Shown piece by piece: positions 27,213-36,517 of a stretch of DNA of 64,000 bases. Source of the DNA: Bacillus sp. 2205SS5-2 (GTDB taxonomy: Bacteria > Bacillota > Bacilli > Bacillales > Bacillaceae_K); the NCBI RefSeq assembly GCF_037024155.1, contig NZ_JAYKTS010000006.1, positions 116,973-180,972 of the forward strand. Reading direction: 5' to 3'. Both the position numbers and the translations under genes were made by a program. The notes beneath the pieces are model-generated. The model saw only the letters and a list, made by a program, of their open reading frames with translations, was not told the origin of the DNA and did not search any database. The first letter of the stretch is position 1. Each line of letters begins with the position of its first letter.

Positions 27213-27614
27213 ATGACTACAAAATATGAAGTTGGTACAGAATTAAAAGGTAAAGTAACAGGCATCCAACCGTACGGTGCGTTTGTTGCATTAGACGAAC
27301 AAACTCAAGGTTTAGTGCATATTTCTGAAATTACACATGGCTATGTTAAAGACATTAATGAGCATTTAACAGTAGGAGACGAAGTAAACATACAAGTTCT
27401 TTCTGTTGATGCAGCAGCAAACAAAATCAGTCTTTCAATTCGTGCAACGGAAGAAGCACCAGCAGCAACTACTCCAAAAGAAGCAGCGAAAAAACCTCGC
27501 CGCCGCCAAGGACAAAGCAATATAAAAGCTGTTGAAGAAGCACCAGCTGGATTCAATACTCTAAAAGAAAAACTTGAAGAGTGGATTGAGCAATCTGACC
27601 TAGTCAAAAAATAA
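27213..27614 (+). CDS. yugI: S1-domain RNA-binding protein YugI (general stress protein 13)
   Basis: 133 residues. One S1 domain (~6-75: GTELKGKVTGIQPYGAFVALDEQTQGLVHISEITHGYVKDI), then a basic linker (EAAKKPRRRQGQ) and a short amphipathic helix (LKEKLEEWIEQS). The B. subtilis protein is ribosome-associated and stress-induced. Own promoter and terminator, so monocistronic. In B. subtilis it is close to yugJ; here ~9 kb of other genes separate them. Confidence 0.92.
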   Translation: MTTKYEVGTELKGKVTGIQPYGAFVALDEQTQGLVHISEITHGYVKDINEHLTVGDEVNIQVLSVDAAANKISLSIRATEEAPAATTPKEAAKKPRRRQGQSNIKAVEEAPAGFNTLKEKLEEWIEQSDLVKK

Positions 27615-27619
27615 TAACA

Positions 27620-27652
27620 AAAAAAGCCACCACTAAAGTGTGTGGCTTTTTT
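27620..27652 (+). terminator. yugI terminator
   Basis: AAAAAAGCCAC ... TGTGTGGCTTTTTTT, strong stem with T-run. May also serve the converging regulator gene. Confidence 0.85.
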
Positions 27653-27676
27653 TGTTATTTTATACTTATAAAAAAA

Positions 27677-29026
27677 TTATTTTTCAGGTGAGCGTTCGAT
27701 TTGATTTTTTCGAATGCGATATTGTAAATTTTGCCTGCTCATTCTTAAGGATTTGGCTGTTTTTGTGATATTAAAATCATGATTCATCAGTGCTTTTTGG
27801 ATATAATATTTTTCTGCCTCTTGTAAGTATTCTTCGAGTGACAACAATTCACGATTTGGTTGAACAAGCCATTTATCATCTTCTTCTGTGTCTGCACTTA
27901 CCTTCTGCCTAAATGACATCGGCAAGTGGTGATAGGAAATCATTTCTTCCCATCCGACAAAACTCAACGACTCTTCCATTACTCGTTCAAGTTCTCGCAC
28001 ATTTCCTGGCCAATCATAGGCTTGAAGAGCGTTTATCACTTCTTGATGGATGGCTTTTACATTGGCTCCGAACAGCAAGTTATAAGAATCAATAAAAGAT
28101 TGAGCTAATTCCAATATATCCTCTTGTCGCTCTCTTAGAGGAGGGACGAAGATGGAATAGTTGCTTAGTTTATAATACAGCTCTTTGCGAAGACGTCCCG
28201 CAGCAATGGCATCTATTGGATCTTCTTGCATTGTACCAATCACTTGTATATTTAGAGGGGATTCAATGTTGTCATGCTTGATTTTTTTTGATTGAAGGAT
28301 ATCTAGTAGCTTATCCTGAAGATTTAGTGATAGACGGTCAATGTGAGAAAGAAGAAGAGTTCCACCAGTAGCTAATTGTATAACGCCACCTTCGCCAACA
28401 AGCATGCGAGCAGAATGTGCGGGATCCAAGGAATCGCATTGCTGAGCAATAAAAGGCTTTCCAGCTCTCGAGCTTTCATTATGAATAGTTTGAGCAATAA
28501 GTTCTTTTCCTGTGCCAATCTCACCAATTATGAGTATTGAGGAAGGACTAGTGGTGGCGTGTTTACTGTTTTCAATTACCTCTAAAATAGAGGCAGAGCT
28601 TCCAATGATGGAGTTAAACGTGTAGTTCTCATCCTTTTTCGTCATTTGCTCTTTCATCAGTCGATCAAGCTTTGTTATATCGCGAGCGATTTCAACAGCT
28701 CCAATACATACGCCATGTTCAAATAAAGGGTACGTATTATTGATTGTGGTAATTTCTTGTCCTTTCCGTGTGAAATACGTTTGCTTGACATTTAAGATAC
28801 TTTCACCATTTCGAAGTACATGAAGAAGTGTGCTTTCTTCATCCCGTTCAAAGTGAAAAACATCTAAAATATTTTTATCAAGCACATCTTCAATAGACAT
28901 CCCTTCGATGTCCATCATCCTTTTATTGTAGACTATGGTCTTTTGTTCACGGTCAATGATATGAACGCCAGAGTCAAGCTTTTCAATTAATTCTTGATAG
29001 ATGTGTAAGAGGCTTTCAGTCTTCAT
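27677..29026 (-). CDS. RocR-like AAA+ transcriptional activator lacking GAFTGA
   Basis: 449 residues from ATG 29026 (AAGGAGCG upstream). Order: PAS sensor (~12-115, VHIIDREQKTIVYNKRMMDIEGM), AAA+ core (~135-365) and Fis-type helix-turn-helix at the end (FNITKTAKSLRMSRQNLQYRIRKN). Walker A is normal (GEIGTGKE), as are VPPLRERQEDI and WPGNVRELERV. The GAFTGA loop that contacts sigma-54 is missing: CDSLDPAHSARMLVGEGG stands in its place. Walker B reads GGTLLLSHIDRL, so the usual Asp-Glu is replaced. It may act without sigma-54, as TyrR does. Divergent from rocA, so very likely its regulator. Confidence 0.85.
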   Translation of the reverse strand: MKTESLLHIYQELIEKLDSGVHIIDREQKTIVYNKRMMDIEGMSIEDVLDKNILDVFHFERDEESTLLHVLRNGESILNVKQTYFTRKGQEITTINNTYPLFEHGVCIGAVEIARDITKLDRLMKEQMTKKDENYTFNSIIGSSASILEVIENSKHATTSPSSILIIGEIGTGKELIAQTIHNESSRAGKPFIAQQCDSLDPAHSARMLVGEGGVIQLATGGTLLLSHIDRLSLNLQDKLLDILQSKKIKHDNIESPLNIQVIGTMQEDPIDAIAAGRLRKELYYKLSNYSIFVPPLRERQEDILELAQSFIDSYNLLFGANVKAIHQEVINALQAYDWPGNVRELERVMEESLSFVGWEEMISYHHLPMSFRQKVSADTEEDDKWLVQPNRELLSLEEYLQEAEKYYIQKALMNHDFNITKTAKSLRMSRQNLQYRIRKNQIERSPEK

Positions 29027-29077
29027 AAATGGTCGCTCCTTAAAAAATGCAAAATAAAAAGAGAAAATACTTGAAAA

Positions 29078-29096
29078 ACGCAACATTCTTTTGCAT
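29078..29096. promoter_or_regulatory. Palindromic site 1 between regulator and rocA
   Basis: ACGCAA, 7 bp, TTGCAT. It is the exact reverse complement in half-site sequence of site 2 (29122-29140), 44 bp away. Candidate binding site for the RocR-like protein. Confidence 0.55.
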
Positions 29097-29121
29097 TATT
29101 ATATATGTAAGGGTTTTCTAA

Positions 29122-29140
29122 ATGCAAATTTTTTTTGCGT
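29122..29140. promoter_or_regulatory. Palindromic site 2 between regulator and rocA
   Basis: ATGCAA, 7 bp, TTGCGT. Centre 59-77 bp before the rocA start codon. A weak GG-N10-GC (29112-29125), the minimal sigma-54 pattern, overlaps its left half; its -24 region is otherwise poor. Confidence 0.55.
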
Positions 29141-29198
29141 TTGTAACAGATCACCATAACTTGTTAGTAAATTGAAATGAATTTGAGGAGGAAAAAAG

Positions 29199-30743
29199 AT
29201 GATTCCTTATAAACATGAACCGTTTACAGATTTTTCAAATGAAGAAAAACAAAATGCCTACCAAGAGGGATTAAAACTAGTCGGAAGCTATCTTGGACAA
29301 CATTATCCACTTGTAATTGGGGGAGAGAAGATCTCAACTGATGAGAAAATTGTTTCCCGTAACCCGGCTGATAAAGAAGAAATTATCGGCTATGTGTCAA
29401 AAGCAAATCAAGAATTAGCTGAGAAAGCGATGCAAATTGCTTACTCTACTTTCCAAACGTGGAGAAAATACAAGCCAGAAGCACGAGCTGACATTCTATT
29501 CCGTGCAGCAGCAATCATTCGTCGTCGTAAAGATGAATTTTCTGCTCTTCTTACAAAAGAAGCAGGTAAGCCATGGAACGAAGCGGATGCAGATACGGCG
29601 GAAGCGATTGATTTCCTTGAATACTATGCTCGTCAAATGCTGACAATGAAAAACGGTCACAAAGTAGAAAGTCGCCCAGGTGAATACAATCAATACAATT
29701 ATGTTCCTCTAGGTGTCGGAGTAATTATCTCTCCGTGGAACTTCCCATTTGCGATTATGGCAGGAACAGCTGTAGCGGCAATTGTAACAGGAAATACTGT
29801 TCTCTTGAAACCAGCTTCCACCACGCCGGTTGTAGCAGCGAAATTCGTAGAAGTAATGGAAGAAGCGGGTCTTCCGAGTGGAGTTTTAAACTTTATCCCT
29901 GGAAGCGGAGCGGAAGTTGGCGATTATTTAGTCGATCATCCGAAAACGCGATTCATCTCTTTCACAGGATCTCGTGACGTAGGTACACGCATTTATGAGC
30001 GTGCTTCTAAAGTGAATGAAGGTCAAATTTGGCTGAAACGTGTAATTGCTGAAATGGGTGGAAAAGATACTATTGTCGTTGACAAAGATGCAGATTTAGA
30101 ATTAGCTGCAAAATCGATCGTCGCCTCTTCATTTGGTTTTTCAGGTCAAAAATGTTCAGCTTGCTCTCGCGCTATCGTTCTAGAAGATGTGTATGATACG
30201 GTTCTAGATCGAGTAGTGGAGCTTACTAAAGAATTAACCGTTGGAAATCCAGTTGATCGTTCACACTTCATGGGACCAGTTATCGATCAAGCGGCTTACG
30301 ATAAAATCATGAGTTATATTGAAATTGGAAAACAAGAAGGTCGTTTAGCAGCGGGAGGAGAAGGCGATGATTCGACTGGATACTTCGTCAAGCCAACCAT
30401 TATTGCTGACTTAACGAGAGATGCACGCCTAATGAAAGAAGAAATCTTTGGACCAGTCGTTGGTTTTACGAAAGCAAAAGATTTCACAGAGGCCATCGAG
30501 ATTGCCAATGATACAGACTATGGTCTAACGGGAGCGGTAATCACAAACAACCGTGATCACATTGAGCAAGCTCGTGAAGATTTCCATGTTGGAAACCTTT
30601 ATTTTAACCGAGGATGTACAGGTGCCATCGTAGGTTACCAACCATTCGGAGGTTTTAACATGAGTGGAACAGACTCAAAAGCCGGTGGACCAGATTACCT
30701 TACTCTTCACATGCAAGCAAAAACAACATCAGAAATGTTATAA
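29199..30743 (+). CDS. rocA: L-glutamate gamma-semialdehyde (P5C) dehydrogenase RocA
   Basis: 514 residues, as in B. subtilis RocA. Aldehyde dehydrogenase with catalytic Cys319 ([12 protein letters not shown]) and Glu285 (AEMGGKD), and the NAD-binding [13 protein letters not shown]. It oxidises glutamate semialdehyde, from proline or ornithine, to glutamate. GAGGAGG precedes the ATG. First gene of the plus-strand roc cluster and divergent from its probable regulator. Confidence 0.95.
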   Translation: MIPYKHEPFTDFSNEEKQNAYQEGLKLVGSYLGQHYPLVIGGEKISTDEKIVSRNPADKEEIIGYVSKANQELAEKAMQIAYSTFQTWRKYKPEARADILFRAAAIIRRRKDEFSALLTKEAGKPWNEADADTAEAIDFLEYYARQMLTMKNGHKVESRPGEYNQYNYVPLGVGVIISPWNFPFAIMAGTAVAAIVTGNTVLLKPASTTPVVAAKFVEVMEEAGLPSGVLNFIPGSGAEVGDYLVDHPKTRFISFTGSRDVGTRIYERASKVNEGQIWLKRVIAEMGGKDTIVVDKDADLELAAKSIVASSFGFSGQKCSACSRAIVLEDVYDTVLDRVVELTKELTVGNPVDRSHFMGPVIDQAAYDKIMSYIEIGKQEGRLAAGGEGDDSTGYFVKPTIIADLTRDARLMKEEIFGPVVGFTKAKDFTEAIEIANDTDYGLTGAVITNNRDHIEQAREDFHVGNLYFNRGCTGAIVGYQPFGGFNMSGTDSKAGGPDYLTLHMQAKTTSEML

Positions 30744-30747
30744 ATAA

Positions 30748-30850
30748 GAAAAGCGCAAGGCGCCCGTTCATCGGCGACCAGCATAAGACGAGCCGACTGA
30801 AAGGTTGCTCTTTGACCTTTCAGACGGATTGACTTATGACCTCGACACGA
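30748..30850. repeat. GGCGCC-type palindromic repeat between rocA and rocD
   Basis: Starts GAAAAGCGCAAGGCGCCCG five bases after the rocA stop; includes CGGCGACCAGCATAAG and GACTTATGACCTCG, matching the 128-bp unit at 1325-1706 in reverse. The inner hairpin CTGAAAGGT...ACCTTTCAG differs from other copies. Confidence 0.75.
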
Positions 30851-30885
30851 AAATTATATAAAAATGTATATTTTCTTACGATTTG

Positions 30886-30916
30886 AAAAAAAAGAGCCTT
30901 TCAACTGAAAGGCTCT
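30886..30916 (-). terminator. Terminator-like hairpin in the roc cluster
   Basis: AGAGCCTTTCA / TGAAAGGCTCT (30893-30903, 30906-30916). The T-run is on the minus-strand side (eight T); on the plus strand the stem is followed by CCCTTG. It should thus stop antisense more than sense transcription, or attenuate rocA mRNA weakly. Confidence 0.65.
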
Positions 30917-30983
30917 CCCTTGTTCTAAAATATTCTCTTACAAAATGAAAATGTTAAAAAATGTACAATGAGGAGGAATATTC

Positions 30984-32177
30984 ATGACAACACAAACGAC
31001 GTCCATTATTGAACAAACAGAACAATTCGGTGCCAAAAACTATCTTCCACTGCCAATCGTCATCTCAGATGCAGAAGGTGTTTGGGTAAAAGATCCTGAA
31101 GGAAATAAATATATGGATATGTTAAGTGCTTATTCTGCTGTAAACCAAGGTCATCGCCATCCGAAGATTATTCAAGCTTTAAAAGATCAAGCGGACCGCG
31201 TTACTTTAACGTCTCGTGCGTTTCACAATGATCAGCTAGGTCCATGGTATGAAAAAATATGTAAACTAACGAATAAAGACATGGCTCTCCCGATGAATAC
31301 AGGAGCAGAAGCAGTGGAAACAGCTATTAAAACCGCTCGTCGCTGGGCGTATGATGTTAAGGGCGTTCAAGATAATCAGGCAGAAATCATTGCTTGTGAA
31401 GGAAACTTCCATGGACGGACGATGACAGCGGTTTCGTTATCATCTGAAGAAGAATATAAGCGTGGTTTCGGCCCAATGTTGCCAGGAATTAATCTTATAC
31501 CTTATGGAGATTTGGAAGCACTCAAAACGGCGATTACACCTAATACTGCTGCGTTTTTAATTGAACCAATTCAAGGGGAAGCGGGCATTGTGATGCCACC
31601 GCAAGGCTTCTTAAAGGCAGCGTATGAATTATGTAAAGAAAACAATGTATTGTTCATTGCAGATGAAATCCAAGCCGGACTTGCTCGTTCGGGTAAAATG
31701 TTTGCATGTGAGTGGGAAGATGTTGATCCAGACATGTACATTTTAGGTAAAGCACTTGGGGGAGGCGTATTTCCTATCTCATGTGTAGTTGCGAGTAAAG
31801 AGATACTAAGTGTATTCACTCCTGGGTCCCATGGCTCTACGTTTGGTGGAAATCCAATGGCTTGTGCAGTTTCGGTAGCGTCGATTGATGTTCTCTTAGA
31901 TGAAAACTTAGCTGAACGTTCACTACGACTTGGAGAATACTTCATGAGTAAATTAAAAGAAATTGATAACCCTATGATTAAAGAGGTACGTGGAAGAGGA
32001 CTATTCATAGGTGTAGAATTAACAGAAGAAGCCCGCCCGTATTGTGAAGCTTTGAAAGAAAAAGGTCTATTATGTAAAGAAACTCATGACACGGTTATTC
32101 GTTTTGCCCCCCCATTGATCATTTCAGAAGATGAGCTAGACTGGGCAATTGATCGTATTAAAAAAGTTTTAAGATAA
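30984..32177 (+). CDS. rocD: Ornithine aminotransferase RocD
   Basis: 397 residues, class III aminotransferase. PLP Lys256 in [27 protein letters not shown] with the Asp, and [16 protein letters not shown] for phosphate binding. [18 protein letters not shown] is typical of ornithine transaminases. It turns ornithine and 2-oxoglutarate into glutamate semialdehyde, the substrate of the RocA enzyme upstream, plus glutamate. ATGAGGAGG precedes the start. Confidence 0.95.
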   Translation: MTTQTTSIIEQTEQFGAKNYLPLPIVISDAEGVWVKDPEGNKYMDMLSAYSAVNQGHRHPKIIQALKDQADRVTLTSRAFHNDQLGPWYEKICKLTNKDMALPMNTGAEAVETAIKTARRWAYDVKGVQDNQAEIIACEGNFHGRTMTAVSLSSEEEYKRGFGPMLPGINLIPYGDLEALKTAITPNTAAFLIEPIQGEAGIVMPPQGFLKAAYELCKENNVLFIADEIQAGLARSGKMFACEWEDVDPDMYILGKALGGGVFPISCVVASKEILSVFTPGSHGSTFGGNPMACAVSVASIDVLLDENLAERSLRLGEYFMSKLKEIDNPMIKEVRGRGLFIGVELTEEARPYCEALKEKGLLCKETHDTVIRFAPPLIISEDELDWAIDRIKKVLR

Positions 32178-32276
32178 TAGAAATCAGTAAAATCATCAGA
32201 TAAATGCGAGATTATTCATGACACATATGTTACAATATCTTCGTTCTAGATCACACTTATAAAGAGGCGAGACGCA

Positions 32277-33521
32277 ATGGGAGAAAATTTAAATCTGTTT
32301 ACTTCTACACAACATGTCATACACGATGCCTTAACCAAACTTGGTTACGGAGAAGAATTATTTGAACTATTAAAGGAACCTATTCGGATGCTGACAGTTC
32401 GTATTCCAGTTAGGATGGACGACGGTGGAATAAAAATTTTCACAGGCTACCGTGCCCAACATAATGACGCTGTTGGCCCGACCAAAGGTGGCGTTCGCTT
32501 CCATCCAGAAGTGGATGAAGAAGAGGTGAAAGCTTTATCTATGTGGATGAGTTTAAAATGTGGAATCGTCGACCTTCCATATGGTGGGGGAAAAGGCGGC
32601 ATCATTTGTGATCCTCGTACGATGTCCATGAATGAACTTGAAAGACTTAGTCGTGGCTATGTTCGTGCGATTAGCCAAATTGTAGGGCCAACCAAAGATA
32701 TACCTGCTCCAGATGTTTATACCAATTCACAAATTATGGCGTGGATGATGGATGAATATAGTCGTCTTCGTGAAAATGATTCACCAGGCTTTATCACCGG
32801 TAAACCACTCGTGTTAGGTGGATCTCAAGGTCGTGAGAAAGCAACCGCTCAAGGCGTGACCATTTGTATTGAAGAAGCTGCCAAAAGACGCGGCATTCAA
32901 ATTGAAGGGGCACGAGTCGTAATTCAAGGATTTGGGAATGCAGGAAGCTTTTTAGCGAAATTTATGTATGATGCCGGTGCAAAAGTAGTCGGTATTTCAG
33001 ATGCACATGCTGCTTTATATGATCCTAACGGTTTAGATATTGATTATTTGCTTGATCGTCGTGATAGCTTCGGAACGGTGACAACTTTATTTGAAAATAC
33101 GATTTCGAATAAAGAATTGCTTGAACTTGAATGCGATATTCTCGTACCAGCTGCCGTATCCAATCAAATCACTGCAGAAAATGTTCATCGCATCCAAGCA
33201 CCAATTGTGGTGGAGGCTGCGAATGGTCCTACGACCTTTGAAGCAACAAAGATTCTTTCAGATCGGGGCATCCTACTTGTTCCGGACGTGCTTGCTAGTG
33301 CGGGAGGAGTGACGGTTTCTTACTTCGAATGGGTTCAAAATAACCAAGGATATTACTGGACTGAGGAAGAAGTCAACGAGAAGTTAAAGGTGAAGCTTGT
33401 CGAAGCCTTTAATAATGTGTATGAAACAGCCACGAACCGAAGAATCAATATGCGATTAGCAGCATATATGGTCGGTGCTCGTAAAATGGCCGAGGCTTCT
33501 CGCTTTAGAGGTTGGGTATAA
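32277..33521 (+). CDS. rocG: NAD-type glutamate dehydrogenase (RocG/GudB type)
   Basis: 414 residues. Catalytic region [40 protein letters not shown] with the key lysines, and the Rossmann loop [10 protein letters not shown]. It deaminates glutamate to 2-oxoglutarate and ammonia. Placed after rocA and rocD, it completes a route from ornithine or proline to the TCA cycle. RocG and GudB cannot be told apart here; the name follows context. AGAGGCGAG is the ribosome site. Confidence 0.92.
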   Translation: MGENLNLFTSTQHVIHDALTKLGYGEELFELLKEPIRMLTVRIPVRMDDGGIKIFTGYRAQHNDAVGPTKGGVRFHPEVDEEEVKALSMWMSLKCGIVDLPYGGGKGGIICDPRTMSMNELERLSRGYVRAISQIVGPTKDIPAPDVYTNSQIMAWMMDEYSRLRENDSPGFITGKPLVLGGSQGREKATAQGVTICIEEAAKRRGIQIEGARVVIQGFGNAGSFLAKFMYDAGAKVVGISDAHAALYDPNGLDIDYLLDRRDSFGTVTTLFENTISNKELLELECDILVPAAVSNQITAENVHRIQAPIVVEAANGPTTFEATKILSDRGILLVPDVLASAGGVTVSYFEWVQNNQGYYWTEEEVNEKLKVKLVEAFNNVYETATNRRINMRLAAYMVGARKMAEASRFRGWV

Positions 33522-33527
33522 AGATCG

Positions 33528-33561
33528 AGACAAACTTCTCCTAGAGAAGTTTGTCTTTTTT
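33528..33561 (+). terminator. Terminator of the roc cluster
   Basis: Perfect 13-bp stem AGACAAACTTCTC / GAGAAGTTTGTCT followed by six T. Confidence 0.92.
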
Positions 33562-34087
33562 ATAACTCTTTTCGTATTAATTGCCGCTTTTAAATGAACA
33601 ATTTAATGAAAGCGGCCCCTTTTGTCAGAATAAAGTTTGAAATAATGCGAAAGGTTACCTGAAGCCGAACTCATTCAAGCTAGATAGACTAATGCGAAAA
33701 CAGCCTGTATTTTCAGTGCTTCTTCTTGTGCCTGCATAAATCAGGAAGGAAGGCTCTAGCTATCCACCAAAAAACCTCTTTTCACTGAGTACATTCGTTA
33801 AATATTGACTCGGTAGCAAACTGGTACTGCTCTTTACATACACTGTTAACCGAAAAGTAGGAAGATTTCACTGATAGAAAAGCAGAATATTCACCTATTA
33901 ATTCAATTGCAAGGTGACCGGGTGTTCAGTCGTTCTTTCAGTGAAGAGAGGAATATATAAACTAAAAAATTTGGCGCTGTGAAAAGTCTGCGGATCATTC
34001 TATTCTTCGTAATCGTTTCAGCGAGTACCTCGAAGCTCAGTGTATATTGGTTGACTAAGAGATAGGAACAGAGTATATTTAAACAAA
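33562..34087. other. Long gap after the glutamate dehydrogenase gene
   Basis: About 520 bp without a gene. GATAGACTAATGCGAAAACAGCCTG (33682-33706) is the end of a MITE-like element (reverse). The rest is not recognised. Confidence 0.4.
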
Positions 34088-34115
34088 AGGTTTAAATGTT
34101 TAAACATTAAAACCT
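34088..34115. promoter_or_regulatory. 28-bp palindrome, probable operator of the aldehyde dehydrogenase gene
   Basis: Perfect 14-bp core AATGTTTAAACATT (34095-34108) inside arms AGGTTT...AAACCT with one mismatched pair. Size and symmetry fit a TetR-type operator. 67 bp before ATG 34182. No TetR gene is nearby. Confidence 0.65.
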
Positions 34116-34181
34116 CCGTTGCTATCTAGGATTAAAGGGAATGGTATGAATATAATGAAATACAAAGGAGATGAGCAACAG

Positions 34182-35612
34182 ATGAATCCTATTCTTAAGG
34201 AAAAGTCGCAAATAAATCAACTGCATGTGCAAGAATTGAATTACGACGAGGTCCATTCACTTTATGAGAATCAAAATAGGTATTTTGATTCTGGGAAAAC
34301 TCGTTCGTTTGAACAACGGGAAAAGACGCTCAAAAATCTTAGATCTCTAATTGAACAATTTGAGCAAGACATCTTAGCCGCTTTAAAAAAGGATTTAAAT
34401 AAGTCTGAAGCTGAAGCTTATATGACAGAAGTCGCGATAATAAAAGAAGAAATAAACTTCACTCTAAAAAACTTGAAAAAATGGATAAAACCAAAAAAGG
34501 TGAAAACAGCATTAACGCACTTTGGTACAAAAGGGGTGAAAATACCAGAGCCATTTGGTGTCAATTTAATCATTGCTCCTTGGAATTATCCATTTCAATT
34601 AGCAATATCCCCTTTATTAGGGGCGATAGCTGCTGGAAATACCGCCATCATTAAACCTTCTGAATTAACACCTCATGTATCTAAAGTTTTAAGTACGTTA
34701 ATTAACTCGCATTTTGACTCAGGGTTTTTACATGTGGTTGAAGGTGGAATAGAAACGAATCAACACTTACTAAAACAACCATTCGATTATATTTTCTTTA
34801 CCGGGAGTGTCCCTGTCGGCAAAATTGTTATGGAGGCGGCAGCTAAAAATCTAACTCCTGTCACCTTAGAGTTAGGAGGGAAAAGTCCTTGCATTGTACA
34901 CGAGGATGCAGATATTCCGTTAGCGGCTAAACGAGTCGCCTTCGGAAAATTAACCAATGCGGGTCAAACTTGTATTGCGCCAGATTATCTTTTTGTTCAC
35001 AAGAATGTGAAGAATGACTTTATTCAAGAATATAAAAATACCGTACAGAAATTTTACGGAGATCAACCCATTAACAATGAAAACTACGGGAAAATTGTAA
35101 ACGACCGCCACTTTAAGCGGGTGGAATCATATTTAACAAACGGAGAAATTATTTTTGGTGGGGCGGTTGATGAAGAGCTTCAAAAGATTGAACCGACGAT
35201 GCTTATTCCGGAAAATATGGATGTACCTGTGATGAAAGAAGAGATTTTCGGTCCCGTTTTTCCGGTGCTAACGTTCGAGGATTTAGACGAAGTAGTTTCC
35301 TTTGTGAATAGTCGCCCGAAACCCTTAGCCCTCTATTTGTTCTCCAACAATAAACAAGTAGAGAAGAAAATTATATCCGAAATTTCGTATGGTGGTGGTT
35401 GCATTAATGACACAATCATGCATATTGCCACACCTTATCTGCCATTTGGTGGAGTAGGAGAGAGTGGGATCGGAAATTATCATGGAGAGAGCAGTTTCGA
35501 GACTTTTTCTCATTATAAAAGTGTGTTAAAGCAGACCACTAAATTCGATTTTTCGTTTCGATATCCAAATGCAAAATACGGCTTAAAGATTATAAAAAAA
35601 TTATTAGGATAA
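34182..35612 (+). CDS. Aldehyde dehydrogenase (class 3/YwdH-like)
   Basis: 476 residues from ATG 34182, after AAAGGAGATGA; in-frame upstream starts lie before the ribosome site. LIIAPWNYPFQLAISPLLGAIAAGNT, catalytic Glu in LELGGKSP and Cys in NAGQTCIAPDY. The C-terminal end (PNAKYGLKIIKKLLG) is basic and amphipathic, as in class 3 enzymes that touch membranes. Oxidises fatty or aromatic aldehydes; substrate unknown. Not in an operon with the roc genes. Confidence 0.9.
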   Translation: MNPILKEKSQINQLHVQELNYDEVHSLYENQNRYFDSGKTRSFEQREKTLKNLRSLIEQFEQDILAALKKDLNKSEAEAYMTEVAIIKEEINFTLKNLKKWIKPKKVKTALTHFGTKGVKIPEPFGVNLIIAPWNYPFQLAISPLLGAIAAGNTAIIKPSELTPHVSKVLSTLINSHFDSGFLHVVEGGIETNQHLLKQPFDYIFFTGSVPVGKIVMEAAAKNLTPVTLELGGKSPCIVHEDADIPLAAKRVAFGKLTNAGQTCIAPDYLFVHKNVKNDFIQEYKNTVQKFYGDQPINNENYGKIVNDRHFKRVESYLTNGEIIFGGAVDEELQKIEPTMLIPENMDVPVMKEEIFGPVFPVLTFEDLDEVVSFVNSRPKPLALYLFSNNKQVEKKIISEISYGGGCINDTIMHIATPYLPFGGVGESGIGNYHGESSFETFSHYKSVLKQTTKFDFSFRYPNAKYGLKIIKKLLG

Positions 35613-35663
35613 TAAATGGGTGGCACTGGCCACCCATTTTTCTAGCTATTATTGTTTTACCTC

Positions 35664-35822
35664 GGTCTTTTCTTATCCATTGTTGCTGTATCAACTAATT
35701 TTGATTCAACCCTTCATTGTGTTGTTACTATTTATCAAAAATAGGCAAAAGATGCCATGAAGCAAAGCTATCTAACAGTTATTAGATTGGTTCGAAAAGC
35801 AATGAATTTTGCGGAAAAACCT
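35664..35822 (-). repeat. MITE-like element, family A (reverse copy)
   Basis: On the minus strand begins AGGTTTTTCCGCAAAATTCATT and ends AATGGATAAGAAAAGACC; core ATAGCTTTGCTTCATGGCATC. Diverged but complete. Confidence 0.7.
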
Positions 35823-35984
35823 CTCCTAACAATGAAGAGTAACATAACGGAAGATCTATTTCATTTCTCTTCGAAGTAATACTTCTTGCGCAGTGAATAC
35901 TTTTTTCATTTTGAGTGCCGAAAGTAAGAGAGCTCTCTGGATTAGGTTTGCTTAAATAACCGAAATCGCTGAGTCAGAGATATA
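35823..35984. other. Gap before yuzA
   Basis: Nothing recognised. Confidence 0.3.
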
Positions 35985-36221
35985 TTAAAAGCGAGTTGGC
36001 GTCGCTTCTGGTTCTGTTTCCACTTCTTCTGAGGGCATGAAGATAAGCCCTAAGTTAATGAGGCCAGCTACACCTACAAGTCCATAGATGATACGAGAAA
36101 TGGCCCCTCCCTGTCCTCCAAAAATAGCTGCAACCAAATCAAATTGGAAAAACCCAACGATCCCCCAGTTCACAGCTCCTATAATCGTTAGAACCAAAGC
36201 AATCCGCTGAATAACACTCAT
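35985..36221 (-). CDS. yuzA: YuzA, DUF378 membrane protein
   Basis: 78 residues. Two membrane helices (~5-25 and ~42-62) with the DUF378 pattern LTIIGAVNWGIVGFFQFDLVAAIFGG and IIYGLVGVAGLI, then an acidic tail. Same size and locus as B. subtilis YuzA. Function unknown. AAGGAGGA precedes the start; the gene is divergent from yugJ. Confidence 0.85.
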   Translation of the reverse strand: MSVIQRIALVLTIIGAVNWGIVGFFQFDLVAAIFGGQGGAISRIIYGLVGVAGLINLGLIFMPSEEVETEPEATPTRF

Positions 36222-36296
36222 ATGAATTCCTCCTTATGGATTGGTTCATTGTTAGTGTGTGAAGAATAAATGAAAATATACCAATGCTTAAACCTG

Positions 36297-36412
36297 AAAA
36301 GCGAAAGGCGCCCGTTACCGGCGACCAGCATAAGGCGAGGACTGGCCTGAGGCGCTTTATGCCTCATGACAGGGCTTGACTTATGACCTCGAGCCGGTGG
36401 CGCCTGGAGCTG
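36297..36412. repeat. GGCGCC-type palindromic repeat, complete single copy
   Basis: From GAAAAGCGAAAGGCGCCCGTT to AGCCGGTGGCGCCTGGAGCT; reverse complement of one unit of the 1325-1706 array. The ends GGCGCCCGTTACCGG and CCGGTGGCGCC pair. Lies in the divergent yuzA-yugJ region, so may affect either promoter. Confidence 0.85.
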
Positions 36413-36517
36413 GACACAACCTTTTTAAAATTTTCACTTCACTAAGAGTTTGAAGCAAACTTTTTGCAAAAGCTATCTCAGTGGTCAATAATGATGAAAG
36501 ATGAAGGAGGAGTTTAC

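Noticed and set aside
29100..29126. Strong sigma-54 promoter for rocA
   Set aside because: Only the minimal GG-N10-GC is met; the -24 box is poor and the activator lacks GAFTGA, so it is noted only as an alternative.
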